64,000 nt of DNA. Origin: Desulfolinea sp964487745. GTDB taxonomy: Bacteria; Chloroflexota; Anaerolineae; Anaerolineales; Villigracilaceae. Every line of letters begins with the position of its first letter. Positions within the stretch are counted from its first letter, which is position 1. Location: the NCBI GenBank assembly GCA_964487745.1, contig CAZASG010000010.1, forward strand, positions 35,755-99,754. The letters are read 5' to 3'. The position numbers and the translations under genes were made by a program. Shown here piece after piece: positions 52,001-59,056 of this stretch. The notes beneath the pieces were generated by a model that searched no databases, had not been told where the DNA came from, and saw nothing but the letters and a program-made list of their open reading frames with translations.

Positions 52001-54549
52001 GAGATCCTAATTGGATGTCCGAAGATAAGTATCTCAGAGATGATGATCTTACTGATAATGAAGATTATTCCATAGGAGACACACCTGACTCACCGCTGGA
52101 CGCCGCGCTAATGCTCGACCGCACCTTGACAGATGATTATTACAGCGACTACTGGGAATTCAATCATAAAAGGAATATGCCCAGATATGCAGTTGGGCGC
52201 TTGCAGGATACTCAAGAACGCATTCAGAAAGCCATCTATCAGTTCATTGATAACAACGGGCTCATTGACCTGACGATGACAGAGCCACATGCTGCCGTGG
52301 CCGGTGATGGTTTCCTGACAGACGCGGCCGACAAATTATGTGCCAGACTCACTGACATCGGCTGGGTGAGCCGAAATTGTGATCTGGTAGATCCGTTAGA
52401 CGGGTTCTCAGGAGACGATCTCTACCAAGCGTTTATTATCAGTGAACCTGATTTTGCAGCGCATTATTATCATACCAACCACGCACAACTGTTGGGGCCA
52501 AATGATCCCCCGTTGATATCGGAGCAGATTAATACTGCGACGAATGATTTAAGCAACTCCTTGTGGTGGGTAATCGGTTGCCATTCCGGGTTGGTGCTGC
52601 CAGAGAGCGAAAACTTGCCGTTATCCTTACCGCAGGCGCTGGCTGACCAAGGTATAACTTATCTTGGAAATACCGGTTGGGCCTGGGGCGTGGATGGCCC
52701 GCCCGCGTACAGCGAGTTACTCTATAATCTAGTAGCTGAACAACTGACTGCTGAAAGCAATATATCTATCGGGAAAGCCTTGAACGAAGCCAAGCAAACA
52801 TACTATATTCATCCAAACACATCAACTGATGAAGAAGACTACTCTTATTATGATGAAAAGGTAGTAGCTCAGGCGACCCTATATGGTTTACCTATGATGG
52901 TCTTCGATTTCCCTTCAACTATTTCTGAAGGGAGTAGCCTGCCTGAAAATATGACTAGGCAAGAAATCCCATGTGCTTCCTGCCCAACAAACTTTCACCC
53001 ATGGCCATTACCATCACCCGGTAACTTGATCCAGATAGAGAAAACCTACAATGGTTATTCGTATTACGAAAGTAGCGAGGGGGGATATAAAGTGTATCCA
53101 AATGCGCCCATTGCACCGCAATCTGAGTCCATTAACTTTGAAACAACAACTGGGCGAGGGATAGGCGTAATTTGGATAGGTGGGGCTTATCAAGTTGAAG
53201 TTGTAAATAACCCACTTGTTGTGATGCCTAGGCTGACCAATGACCTTGCAGAGTCTGGGAACTTGACATTTAGTGGTATATACCCTCTGCTTCCGGTAAC
53301 CTTGACAGGAGTCGAGGATTGGAATGGGGATTACATGAACCACCTAGTCTTCCAAACTGGGCAATATTTTGAAAATCAAGGAACGGTATCCATTCGGAAG
53401 TTTCCGCAAATGGATTTCTTGATTGGTTTGTGGGAAGGAGAAAGTGCAGATATTTCACCACCAAGCTTGGGTACTCTCAATGCAAGCAATACTGGGAGCA
53501 GCTTGCATTTTGAACTGCCTGTCGAAGACACGAGTGGTGTTTACAAAGCCTACTTGACCTATACAATCAACAACCAACAGGCCAGCACAGGGGAATGGCT
53601 GAGTGTTGAATTGTTGTCAGGGGTAGGTGAATGTGTTCCTGGGGAGAACGTCTACACCCTAGATCTACCAGTGAGCGGCCAGATAGAATACTTTATTCAG
53701 GTCATGGATTGTCATGGAAATGTCTCCAGGCTGTACAACGGTGCGAATTACTTCCATGCAGTAACTGATACCCCCTTTGTCACTAGTGTAACCCGCGCAG
53801 ATACTAATCCGACATCCGCTGCGAACGTAGACTTCACCGTGACCTTCTCTGAGGCAGTCACAGGTGTGGACACAACTGATTTTGCTTTGATTATCGCCCG
53901 TGAGGCGAATATGAGCCCTGGTTACATCATCAATGTCAATGGCTCAGGTGACACCTACACAGTCACTGTGGATACCGGGGAAGGCAGTAGCTTGATCCGC
54001 TTGGATCTGGTTGATAATGATACGATCATAGATACTGCTGGAAATATGCTTGGCGGTACAGGTTTTGAAAATGGAGACTATTTAGCAGGTGAAACTTACA
54101 AGGTTGAGAAAACAACTAATCCCCCCAACGGGATCCCGCTTATTCTAGGCGCAGGCACAGGTCTGGATGTCAACACAGAGAAAGATGATGACAGTATCGC
54201 CGATGAGGCAAGCGCTCCGCTTAGGGAGGCCGATACAGGTGATGACAACTACACAGGCGAGGAAGAATACACGCCTAATAAGTCTCTCTCTCCTGCTAAT
54301 CTCAGCAACAATGAGTACTTAGTGGCAATACTTTCCAGTTCCGGTGAATGGCGGGAAAGCTACCAAAATGCGACTTGGGATTTGGTTATCTGGGATGGCA
54401 TCAGTGGGAATATACCTGTGCCGCGTGACTATAATAGTGTTGGGCAAATAGATATTGCCATTTATCGTTCAGGTGTCTGGTGGTTGAGAACCCCCGACGG
54501 CGCTTGGAATAAAATTTCTTGGAGGGGCATGCGTGGAATAACCCCATGA
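46045..54549 (+). CDS. Giant secreted mosaic protein with beta-helix, FG-GAP, BspA and C25-like protease domains
   Basis: The 2834-residue protein has a signal peptide (about 1-33). Two parallel beta-helix units follow, about 34-515 and 519-985. Each opens with an IYV/VYVD...GDEIWVA(M/I)GTY segment and ends in a PAIDAG or LAIDAG region. An Ig-like domain comes next (about 985-1085), then seven FG-GAP/VCBS repeats (about 1105-1450, pattern LGDLDGDGDLDVF). After these are BspA/DUF285 repeats (MFxxAxxFNQNI, about 1575-1700), a PPC-like domain (about 1730-1850) and a C25-like domain (about 1852-2290). His2146 (HTNHAQ) and Cys2179 (GCHSG) are 33 residues apart, the spacing of the gingipain His/Cys pair. 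A SwmA-like Ig domain lies at about 2580-2690. No sortase or T9SS tail is seen. It should act outside the cell in adhesion and possibly proteolysis. Confidence 0.8.
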   Translation: MYKNSTRKAFIALIALFVVFSSMFIQAKEVSSASRIYVKWDAVGSNDGTSWTHAYVDLQDALAVAVSGDEIWVAMGTYKPTSGSDRTAAFRLKSDVGIYGGFAGWETSRDQRDWETNIVTLSGDLLGNDNSIIDINEPTRSENNYNVVFSDGVDATAILDGFTITGGNANYEYIVQHVNDNGAGIHNNNSSIATYRNLIIENNSARNGGGVSNNGSSPTFKNVTFRNNTANAAAGGGMSNLDSSNPIISESVFDGNSAASSGGGIYNNQSSPIISDTAIHNNTAIRGGGIWSAQCNSTFINISLRGNSASWGGGVYNMVEASPIIVNSLLAGNYAENDGGAIYNNTLSHPTLRNVTISNNMSSTGNGGGIYNASSNNPVVYNSILWGNYAGENISEWSQIYNDTGSSTTVSYSVIHFGASYSGNGNITSNPLFAYPVDADNAPTVEGDYHLVLKSPAIDAGNNNDIYADTLDLDGDNNFSEAIPYDLDGQMRQWDSIADDTGEGTAPIVDMGAYEGSVVYVDYSATGLANGKAWTDAFTDLQDALASSHAGDEIWVAIGTYMPTTGTDREATFHLIDGAALLGGFVGDETSRDQRNWDNNPTILSGDLLQNDNDNIDDDEPTRSDNIYHVVSCSPTLTKIIIDALTSTFIDGFYIQGGNANGDLSNEDKGGGLLCEGTFLQVNQIIIKNNSSRGFGGGAYMGGSPTITNSVFSGNKASTSGGGLYQYEGSLTISKVQFLENHSDWAGGGLYNHGSNINIVNGVFSGNIAVKEGGGFLTNRSDASLTNSLVSGNTAGENGGGIYNFGYGGNTLLVENSTISSNLSSGIGGGYYDNNDGNDIFINNSIIWNNKDSVGTGDISQIIDNSGSLTINYSVIPGTWSGSNNLDVNPLFVNPIIPDNAPFSNGNYRLQITSLAIDAGDNAAVPVDVTDLDDNSNTAERIPFDLDGKSRFYDHPEVDDTGNPASPYFDIVDIGAYEQQGSPLVITEIHPENNSINAFPDTAIYATFDQEIDPPSVSQQSFAVHAMQTGQLLETYSVDNNTVTLTPLENLKPGELVQVSATTDIESLNGLGADTPSVWQFRVEATSGTGIFEDSERYLGLWKTWEVALGDIDKDGDLDAVTANWGNQSNRVYLNNGGTLTEMAESIGGSASTEDVALGDLNGDGYLDVFFAYISSTGKNQVWLNNGEWDSGTGGFEEYQRLDPAWSNQAIDLGDLDGDGDLDVFIANSDSDFGSTVLFNDGTGFFSADDEDYSTGGDVKLGDLDGDDDLDAVIVGSPNVIWFNAGGLQGGTPGKFISGQVFWNNVRGGFASLGDVDNDGDLDILLGNMDQNPNEIWFNQGGRQGGTLGAFVDSGQRMGASTSEGAYFGDLDGDGDLDAFFTNDNGEVAGGEPNEIWINTDGFGEEFSQASLLGNSDSLAAALGDINGDGSLDIFVANGYTDGGDANEIWLNGDNDFVITVQTDNPGTSSDTQFTIPTYSEETYNYNVDCDDDGIDEATSVNGDYTCIYATVGTYTISITDNTGTNTGFPRIYFNNTGDKDKLLSIEQWGENKWKSMASAFYGCSNLAGQAIDNPDLSNVTDMNSMFFNAAVFNQNIGTWDTDNVIDMNSMFRGTSAFNQNISGWNTSNVTDMSQMFQNAISFEQNLGSWNVGELRFANSMFDGVKLSTTNYDALLIGWNGQALQSNVAFSGGNSTYCNGETDRNELIDTHGWTITDGGNDCELICSLVPTIPLEQNHSDQLNDAADINAYKFNVSKPYTTIIATLTPPATGDFDLSLFDSCDSQVEFPWDIGRRAVHIGRRAVHIGEEDENIYVRFNVGEEVGVYYLAVQMPEDGTYSGSSYQLHVELDEPIWELKNTLILYNPSRFKEKYDLDVDAASQMMHDLTLLAERPQVNGVILQLDQFQNVKDAYTAWDAPESQVTQGDENSYSANVEAANEVVRQIRIAMLDLFLEKNIYVTEYVVIIGDDHQIPFERRVIGPDPFLGDPNWMSEDKYLRDDDLTDNEDYSIGDTPDSPLDAALMLDRTLTDDYYSDYWEFNHKRNMPRYAVGRLQDTQERIQKAIYQFIDNNGLIDLTMTEPHAAVAGDGFLTDAADKLCARLTDIGWVSRNCDLVDPLDGFSGDDLYQAFIISEPDFAAHYYHTNHAQLLGPNDPPLISEQINTATNDLSNSLWWVIGCHSGLVLPESENLPLSLPQALADQGITYLGNTGWAWGVDGPPAYSELLYNLVAEQLTAESNISIGKALNEAKQTYYIHPNTSTDEEDYSYYDEKVVAQATLYGLPMMVFDFPSTISEGSSLPENMTRQEIPCASCPTNFHPWPLPSPGNLIQIEKTYNGYSYYESSEGGYKVYPNAPIAPQSESINFETTTGRGIGVIWIGGAYQVEVVNNPLVVMPRLTNDLAESGNLTFSGIYPLLPVTLTGVEDWNGDYMNHLVFQTGQYFENQGTVSIRKFPQMDFLIGLWEGESADISPPSLGTLNASNTGSSLHFELPVEDTSGVYKAYLTYTINNQQASTGEWLSVELLSGVGECVPGENVYTLDLPVSGQIEYFIQVMDCHGNVSRLYNGANYFHAVTDTPFVTSVTRADTNPTSAANVDFTVTFSEAVTGVDTTDFALIIAREANMSPGYIINVNGSGDTYTVTVDTGEGSSLIRLDLVDNDTIIDTAGNMLGGTGFENGDYLAGETYKVEKTTNPPNGIPLILGAGTGLDVNTEKDDDSIADEASAPLREADTGDDNYTGEEEYTPNKSLSPANLSNNEYLVAILSSSGEWRESYQNATWDLVIWDGISGNIPVPRDYNSVGQIDIAIYRSGVWWLRTPDGAWNKISWRGMRGITP

Positions 54550-54637
54550 ACAGTCTCGCCAAAATCACCCCGTCACTGGGTGGTGGAGAAGGATAAGAAG
54601 ATGTGCTGCGCATTGGTTTAGTGCAATGCAGGTCTTT

Positions 54638-55069
54638 CTAACTCTGCCGCTTCATCGCCTGATGTGCCAGCCGATCCGCGCGCTCGTTGCCGGGATGTCC
54701 GGCATGCCCTTTCACCCAATGCCAGTTGAGTTTGTGTTTCCCCAGCTCCGCATCCAGCGCCTGCCACAGATCAACATTTTTCAGTTTGCCCCCCTTGCGT
54801 TTCCAGTTGCGTGCCTTCCAGTTCGGCATCCATTCGGTGATGCCGCGTTTCAAATATTCCGAATCGGTATAAAGCTCGATCTCCGTGGGCTGCTTCAGCG
54901 CGCGCAGGGCTTCCAACGCGGCGGTCAACTCCATGCGGTTGTTTGTTGTGTCGGTTTCGCTGCCCACGAGCGTTTTTTCCCGTCCGCCAACGTAGATCAC
55001 AACTGCCCAGCCGCCCGGTCCCGGATTGGGTTCGCAGGAGCCATCTGTATAAACGATCACCTTATTCAT
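54638..55069 (-). CDS. rnhA: Ribonuclease HI
   Basis: The 143-residue protein has the full RNase HI active site: Asp in VIYTDGSCEPNPGPGGW (about residue 8), Glu in NNRMELTAALEAL, Asp in ELYTDSEYL, and the final Asp in GNERADRLAHQA. The basic handle (KARNWKRKGGKLKN) and HWVKGHAGHPGN are also present. It cuts the RNA of RNA-DNA hybrids in the cytoplasm. It overlaps the upstream solute-binding protein gene by eight bases and ends the minus-strand operon. Confidence 0.95.
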   Translation of the reverse strand: MNKVIVYTDGSCEPNPGPGGWAVVIYVGGREKTLVGSETDTTNNRMELTAALEALRALKQPTEIELYTDSEYLKRGITEWMPNWKARNWKRKGGKLKNVDLWQALDAELGKHKLNWHWVKGHAGHPGNERADRLAHQAMKRQS

Positions 55070-56450
55070 CGAGTTCGCTCGCAGTCTGGTTCATCACCGC
55101 CAGGATCGCCGAAACCGAACCGACCTGCGTATCATAACGGTAGATATATTCCAACCCGTCGCCCAGCAGATAGCGCACCTGCCGCCACGAGGCTTGTTGG
55201 GGATAATTCTCCGCTTGCGTGATCAGATCGACGGCTTGTGACCATTGCGAATTTGCCTTTTCAAAATCGGATAGCTCTTCGAGCGAAGAAATCCGTAATG
55301 GGAATAGCACGGTACTCTTCACCCATTTGGTTTGCTGATGGGGCGCGAGCATCCACTCGATGAAAAGCCACGAGGCCAATGCTTCGGCATCTTCCGTCGC
55401 GAGAAGGGCATACGAATCTCCATAGGTAACGATGGCATTCTTCTCCGACCCCGGGAAGGGAAGCACGATCCACTCATCGCGACTATTGGCGGCATCGAAA
55501 GAACGCGAAATATCCATAAAATCTTCCATCCCGGCTGTGATAAAGAGCGCGGAACGAATGGCAAATTGCTCATAAGGCGTATCCGCGGTCGATATCCAGG
55601 CACATTGCTCGTCGTAAAGCGCTTTCAGGCTCTTTAGTGTGGTGATATTCTCTGCGGTGACAAATTCGTAGCTTTCTTCATCGGTCAGCGGGGTGCCGCC
55701 GAAGGCATAGATCCACGAGAGGGCGGAGACGGGGTCGTGGTCAACGATCCAGCCACCTTTGCCATCGTCTTCAAAATTTTCGTCCTGTAATTTTGATCGA
55801 TTAGCCGCACAGGATTGATTGCGGAATTCTTCATAATTTGCGGGCGGCGTATCAAAACCAAGCTCTTCGCCCCAGGTCTGATTGTAGAGGATGAAACGGG
55901 CTGTCCGCTGGGCGGGGAGTGCCAGCCAAATGTCAGGGCGTTGATCCTGACGCAGGAAAACGCGCGGGAAATCGGTTTGTTCAGCGATGCTCATCCCCCA
56001 GATCGGGTCGAGGATGTAGGGGCTCAGATCTTTAACGGAATCTATTTCATTCCAAACCGAAATTTGCTCGGACAGAGTCACGACTAAATCCGGGGGCGTT
56101 CCGGCTTCGATCGCCTGGCTCGTCTCGTTGAAGAGCAGGTTATAGCTGCCCTGATACGCCGCGCTGACGGTGATCCCCCAGGGATTTTCTTCATTGAATT
56201 CAGCCACTTGCAGATCAAAGAGGGCGGCGGACGCACCAAACCAGGCATGCCAAACTTCGATCTCAACACCGGCCAGATCGGCTTCAGCGACGTCCAGAGT
56301 GCTTTGGGGAATTGCCGTAGCTGTGGGGCGCGGTTCTTTTGTTGCGGTGGGAACGCTCTCTGTGGGGGGTGTTACCGGCGTTGAAGATTGACAGCCAACG
56401 ATAAGGAACAGAGCGAGCAGGGAAAGAAATTTGAAAAAGGTTTTAACCAT
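55062..56450 (-). CDS. Extracellular solute-binding lipoprotein (ABC transporter family 1)
   Basis: The start at ATG 56450 overlaps the protease stop by eight bases and gives 462 residues. The signal ends in LFLIVGC (lipobox), followed by a Thr/Pro linker (STPVTPPTESVPTATKEPRPT). The mature part begins VEIEVWHAWFGASAALFDLQV, typical of type 1 binding proteins, and has AIEAGTPPDLVVTLSEQ and a late WLFIEWMLAPHQQTKWV segment. Such proteins bring sugars or similar compounds to an ABC importer. No permease or ATPase gene is next to it, so the partner must lie elsewhere. Confidence 0.88.
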   Translation of the reverse strand: MVKTFFKFLSLLALFLIVGCQSSTPVTPPTESVPTATKEPRPTATAIPQSTLDVAEADLAGVEIEVWHAWFGASAALFDLQVAEFNEENPWGITVSAAYQGSYNLLFNETSQAIEAGTPPDLVVTLSEQISVWNEIDSVKDLSPYILDPIWGMSIAEQTDFPRVFLRQDQRPDIWLALPAQRTARFILYNQTWGEELGFDTPPANYEEFRNQSCAANRSKLQDENFEDDGKGGWIVDHDPVSALSWIYAFGGTPLTDEESYEFVTAENITTLKSLKALYDEQCAWISTADTPYEQFAIRSALFITAGMEDFMDISRSFDAANSRDEWIVLPFPGSEKNAIVTYGDSYALLATEDAEALASWLFIEWMLAPHQQTKWVKSTVLFPLRISSLEELSDFEKANSQWSQAVDLITQAENYPQQASWRQVRYLLGDGLEYIYRYDTQVGSVSAILAVMNQTASELDE

Positions 56451-57633
56451 AAAGCACCAATGGAACGGGGATAAAGACCAGGACAAAGACAAAAAGCATA
56501 AAGATGGCTATGCGGCGTCTGATGGGATCAAGCTCGGTGATCTGGTCGAGGGTTTGAGCATGACGACGACCGAGATAGAAGAGCAGGAAAGCCCAGAGCC
56601 ACCAGCCTTCCCAGAAAAAGCCCAAACCGATCAACGCAGCAAAGATGAGGGGTGCGATCTTTTTGGCTTTCTCACCTAATGTGGAATGAAGAATATGCCC
56701 GCCATCCAATGTGCCGATGGGGATGAGATTTAGCGAAGTAACGAGCAGCCCTGCCCAGCCGGCCCAGGCGATGTTATGAACTTGTACATCCAGCCCACCA
56801 AGTGGAGAAGGGGTGCTAGTAAAGAGGTAGCGTGCCCAATAGAGAAAAGGTGATACACCCTGATAGCTGACGGGTTCTGGGAGCCACTTGCCGAAAACGG
56901 CATATTTAGTAAGCAGATAAAGAATGGAATTCCCTTCGAGCATCCCTGTGCCTGTTAGGGGAGCCAACTCCGAGAGCGATAACCCATAGATCAAGACCGG
57001 GATCGCAACCACCAGCCCCGCCAGCGGACCGGCGATGCCGATATCAAAAAGGATGCGTTTATTCTTGGGTCGTTCCTTCATTTGGATAAATGCACCCAAT
57101 GTGCCTAAAATGCTCAAGGGGTAGGGAAGGGGCAAAAAGAAAGGTAGGCTGACATTGGTTTTATGATAGCGCCCCATCAGATAATGTCCAAATTCATGTG
57201 CGAGCAAAATGCTCAACAAACTGAGCGCAAAGGGAAATCCGCGCCAAATATGTAAAAGTGCGTCTTTGACGAGTATGCCGAAAGAAACTGTCTCAGGGAG
57301 AGTGGATTCAAAGATCGAACCTGTAAAGAGAACGCTGATCAGGGTGGCAACAAAAAAGAGCAAATTTCGTGAAGGGTTCCCGTCAGCAGGCATTGGCGCT
57401 TCATGAACGAGAATAATGATCTGTTTCCCGCTTTCCATTTGGAAAAGGGGCGTGAGAGCATAAGGCTTCAGACTTTCCGCAAGGCAGTCGTAGGCTTGGG
57501 CAGAGTCTTCAACTAAGAGGCGTCCTTCATAGCGAGTGACAAAGCCGCGCCGTGTATCGCCCAATGTGACGGTCTCGATCTGGAAGATACGTGCGACGAT
57601 ATTATTGAGTATTTCAGTGTCGGGTATGTTCAT
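56443..57633 (-). CDS. Site-2 protease family membrane metalloprotease (M50)
   Basis: The 396-residue protein has an N-terminal cytoplasmic domain of about 110 residues and then about seven membrane helices. The zinc motif is HEFGH in LLAHEFGHYLMGRY, and the third ligand lies in GTLDGGHIL. PFFLPLPYPLSILGTLGAFIQMK and GPLAGLVVAIPVL fit the family. Such proteases cut membrane-bound factors inside the lipid. The first 100 residues (YEGRLLVEDSAQAYDCLAE...) look like the EGY1-type N-terminal module of cyanobacterial and plant homologues (inference). It heads the operon with the binding protein and rnhA. Confidence 0.9.
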   Translation of the reverse strand: MNIPDTEILNNIVARIFQIETVTLGDTRRGFVTRYEGRLLVEDSAQAYDCLAESLKPYALTPLFQMESGKQIIILVHEAPMPADGNPSRNLLFFVATLISVLFTGSIFESTLPETVSFGILVKDALLHIWRGFPFALSLLSILLAHEFGHYLMGRYHKTNVSLPFFLPLPYPLSILGTLGAFIQMKERPKNKRILFDIGIAGPLAGLVVAIPVLIYGLSLSELAPLTGTGMLEGNSILYLLTKYAVFGKWLPEPVSYQGVSPFLYWARYLFTSTPSPLGGLDVQVHNIAWAGWAGLLVTSLNLIPIGTLDGGHILHSTLGEKAKKIAPLIFAALIGLGFFWEGWWLWAFLLFYLGRRHAQTLDQITELDPIRRRIAIFMLFVFVLVFIPVPLVLYG

Positions 57634-57753
57634 TCTTTTTCCGTAATAATAAGTTTTATAAATGCTCTAGACGCTGAGAATGCCGCAGAGAGCATTTAGA
57701 TTCTTTAGACATCGCTCAAAAATCAATTCTTAGATCTATCGATATAAAAAATA

Positions 57754-57797
57754 GTGGACGGAAGACTACAGACCGCTGTCCATCGTCCCTCGTCCAC
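57754..57797. repeat. Intergenic inverted repeat, GTGGACG...CGTCCAC
   Basis: GTGGACG (57754-57760) and CGTCCAC (57791-57797) are reverse complements around a centre that repeats GTCC units. It lies downstream of the tRNA-Sec gene and upstream of the M50 start. It may be a weak stem for tRNA 3' processing or a dispersed element. Confidence 0.4.
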
Positions 57798-57807
57798 CAT
57801 CGTTAGG

Positions 57808-57901
57808 CGGGAGTGCATGGGAGTCGAACCCACCACGGCCCGCAACGCGACCCGTCACCGATGTTGAAGACCGGGAAGCCCACCGGGACTTAACCACTCC
57901 C
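57808..57901 (-). tRNA. selC: tRNA-Sec (anticodon UCA)
   Basis: The 94-base RNA folds with anticodon stem CCGGT/ATCGG around loop CTTCAAC, which gives UCA. The D stem is six base pairs (AAGTCC/GGGCTT) with a CGGT loop, a hallmark of bacterial tRNA-Sec that separates it from tRNA-Ser. The acceptor is GGGAGTG, extended in the usual long form. The variable arm is long and GC-rich, and the T arm is TGGG-TTCGACT-CCCA. The discriminator is G and CCA is not encoded. This indicates that the organism inserts selenocysteine at UGA. Confidence 0.9.
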
Positions 57902-57908
57902 ACCCGCA

Positions 57909-57937
57909 AGGATACTCGAAGGCGGGGCAGCTTGCAA
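57909..57937 (-). promoter_or_regulatory. Promoter of tRNA-Sec
   Basis: TTGCAA (57932-57937) and TATCCT (57909-57914) are 17 bp apart on the minus strand. The start would fall at or within a few bases of the mature 5' end. Confidence 0.6.
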
Positions 57938-58015
57938 GTCTAAGTATTTGCTTTCTGCGTTTTCCAGTGCATAATAGTAGAAATTTGATACAACCTTGTT
58001 TACAGGGAAAAAATC

Positions 58016-58822
58016 ATGAAAACTCGAATTCTACTCATCATCGCAATATTTACGATCCTAATCTTAACTTCTTGCGGAGGCGCTGCGCCTGTCGAGGAGC
58101 CTGCTTCCGAAGAACCAGCAGTTGAGGCTCCGGCAGAAGAGCCAGCAGCTATCCCGGACGAATTATACGTTCAGGAAAGTGTGATCTGGGATAGTAATAT
58201 CATCAATATTTGTTGGGAAAATCCCGATCAAAATAACCAAAGAGAAAGAGTGTTCATTCAGACTGCAATCGAGAATACATGGGAAGGGGTTTCACTTGTT
58301 GATTTTATCGGCTGGGGAGAATGCGATTTTAAATCAAAAGGGATAAGAATTCAGATCAGCGATGAACGCCCCCATACAAAAGGGTTGGGAACGAATATTG
58401 ATGGCTTTGAAAATGGCATGGTATTAAACGTTACATTTAATCATTGGGGCTGTGTGGATGCCAGTGGAAATCGAACAGCATGCATCTTTCCATACAACGG
58501 ATATTCAAGAGATGATCTTATTCGTATCATTGCTGTGCATGAATTTGGACATGCACTTGGTTTTGCGCATGAGCAAAACAGGGCCGATACACCCTCTTGG
58601 TGTGACAAGTCGCAGGGAACCGAAGGCACGATGCCTGTTGGGGGCTGGGATCTGGATTCTGTCATGAATTATTGTAATGCTCTATGGTCGGGTGACGGGA
58701 ATCTAAGCCCTTTGGATATCGCAGGAATTCAAATGATCTATGGTGCTCACCCTTGGAAAACTGCAGGGGATGATTATAGAGAATTTTACTACCATCTCCA
58801 AAGATCCCGTTTGTTGGAGTGA
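58016..58822 (+). CDS. Metzincin-type zinc protease lipoprotein
   Basis: The 268-residue protein has a lipoprotein signal (ILTSC, mature Cys at about 19) and a linker of EEPA repeats to about residue 47. The domain carries HEFGHALGFAHEQNR, the HExxHxxGxxH zinc site, and a Met-turn SVMNY further on. These define a metzincin (matrixin/astacin-like). Three or four other cysteines (INICWEN, WGECDF, HWGCVD, ACIFPY) could form disulfides. ISPLDIAGIQMIYG-type text near the end (LSPLDIAGIQMIYG) is also usual for the group. It should cut proteins at the cell surface. It is divergent from the tRNA-Sec gene. Confidence 0.85.
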   Translation: MKTRILLIIAIFTILILTSCGGAAPVEEPASEEPAVEAPAEEPAAIPDELYVQESVIWDSNIINICWENPDQNNQRERVFIQTAIENTWEGVSLVDFIGWGECDFKSKGIRIQISDERPHTKGLGTNIDGFENGMVLNVTFNHWGCVDASGNRTACIFPYNGYSRDDLIRIIAVHEFGHALGFAHEQNRADTPSWCDKSQGTEGTMPVGGWDLDSVMNYCNALWSGDGNLSPLDIAGIQMIYGAHPWKTAGDDYREFYYHLQRSRLLE

Positions 58823-58905
58823 GAATAGTTGCTTTTTTTGAATTCACCGCGACTGGTAAGGATATTCAAAGGCAAGTAAGGTTGCAAGGCTGGAGTGTTT
58901 CCTGA

Positions 58906-58914
58906 TGATATAAT
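58906..58914 (+). promoter_or_regulatory. Extended -10 promoter ahead of the terpene synthase-like gene
   Basis: TGATATAAT holds a perfect -10 (58909-58914) with an upstream TG. No good -35 is seen. The start near 58921 leaves a leader of about 135 bases. Confidence 0.5.
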
Positions 58915-59056
58915 TCCAACACGGGCAGATTCTAAAATAAGGCGGTGAAATTATAGAAAGAGTGGCCATTTTACAGTGAAAACAAGGATAGGAAATCCCC
59001 TAAAGCGTTTTTTTACTTACTTCTTACTACCATGAGCTAGGAGATGTGTCATAGCA

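Noticed and set aside
57808..57901. tRNA-Ser(UGA)
   Set aside because: The anticodon reads UCA and the D stem has six pairs, both against Ser.
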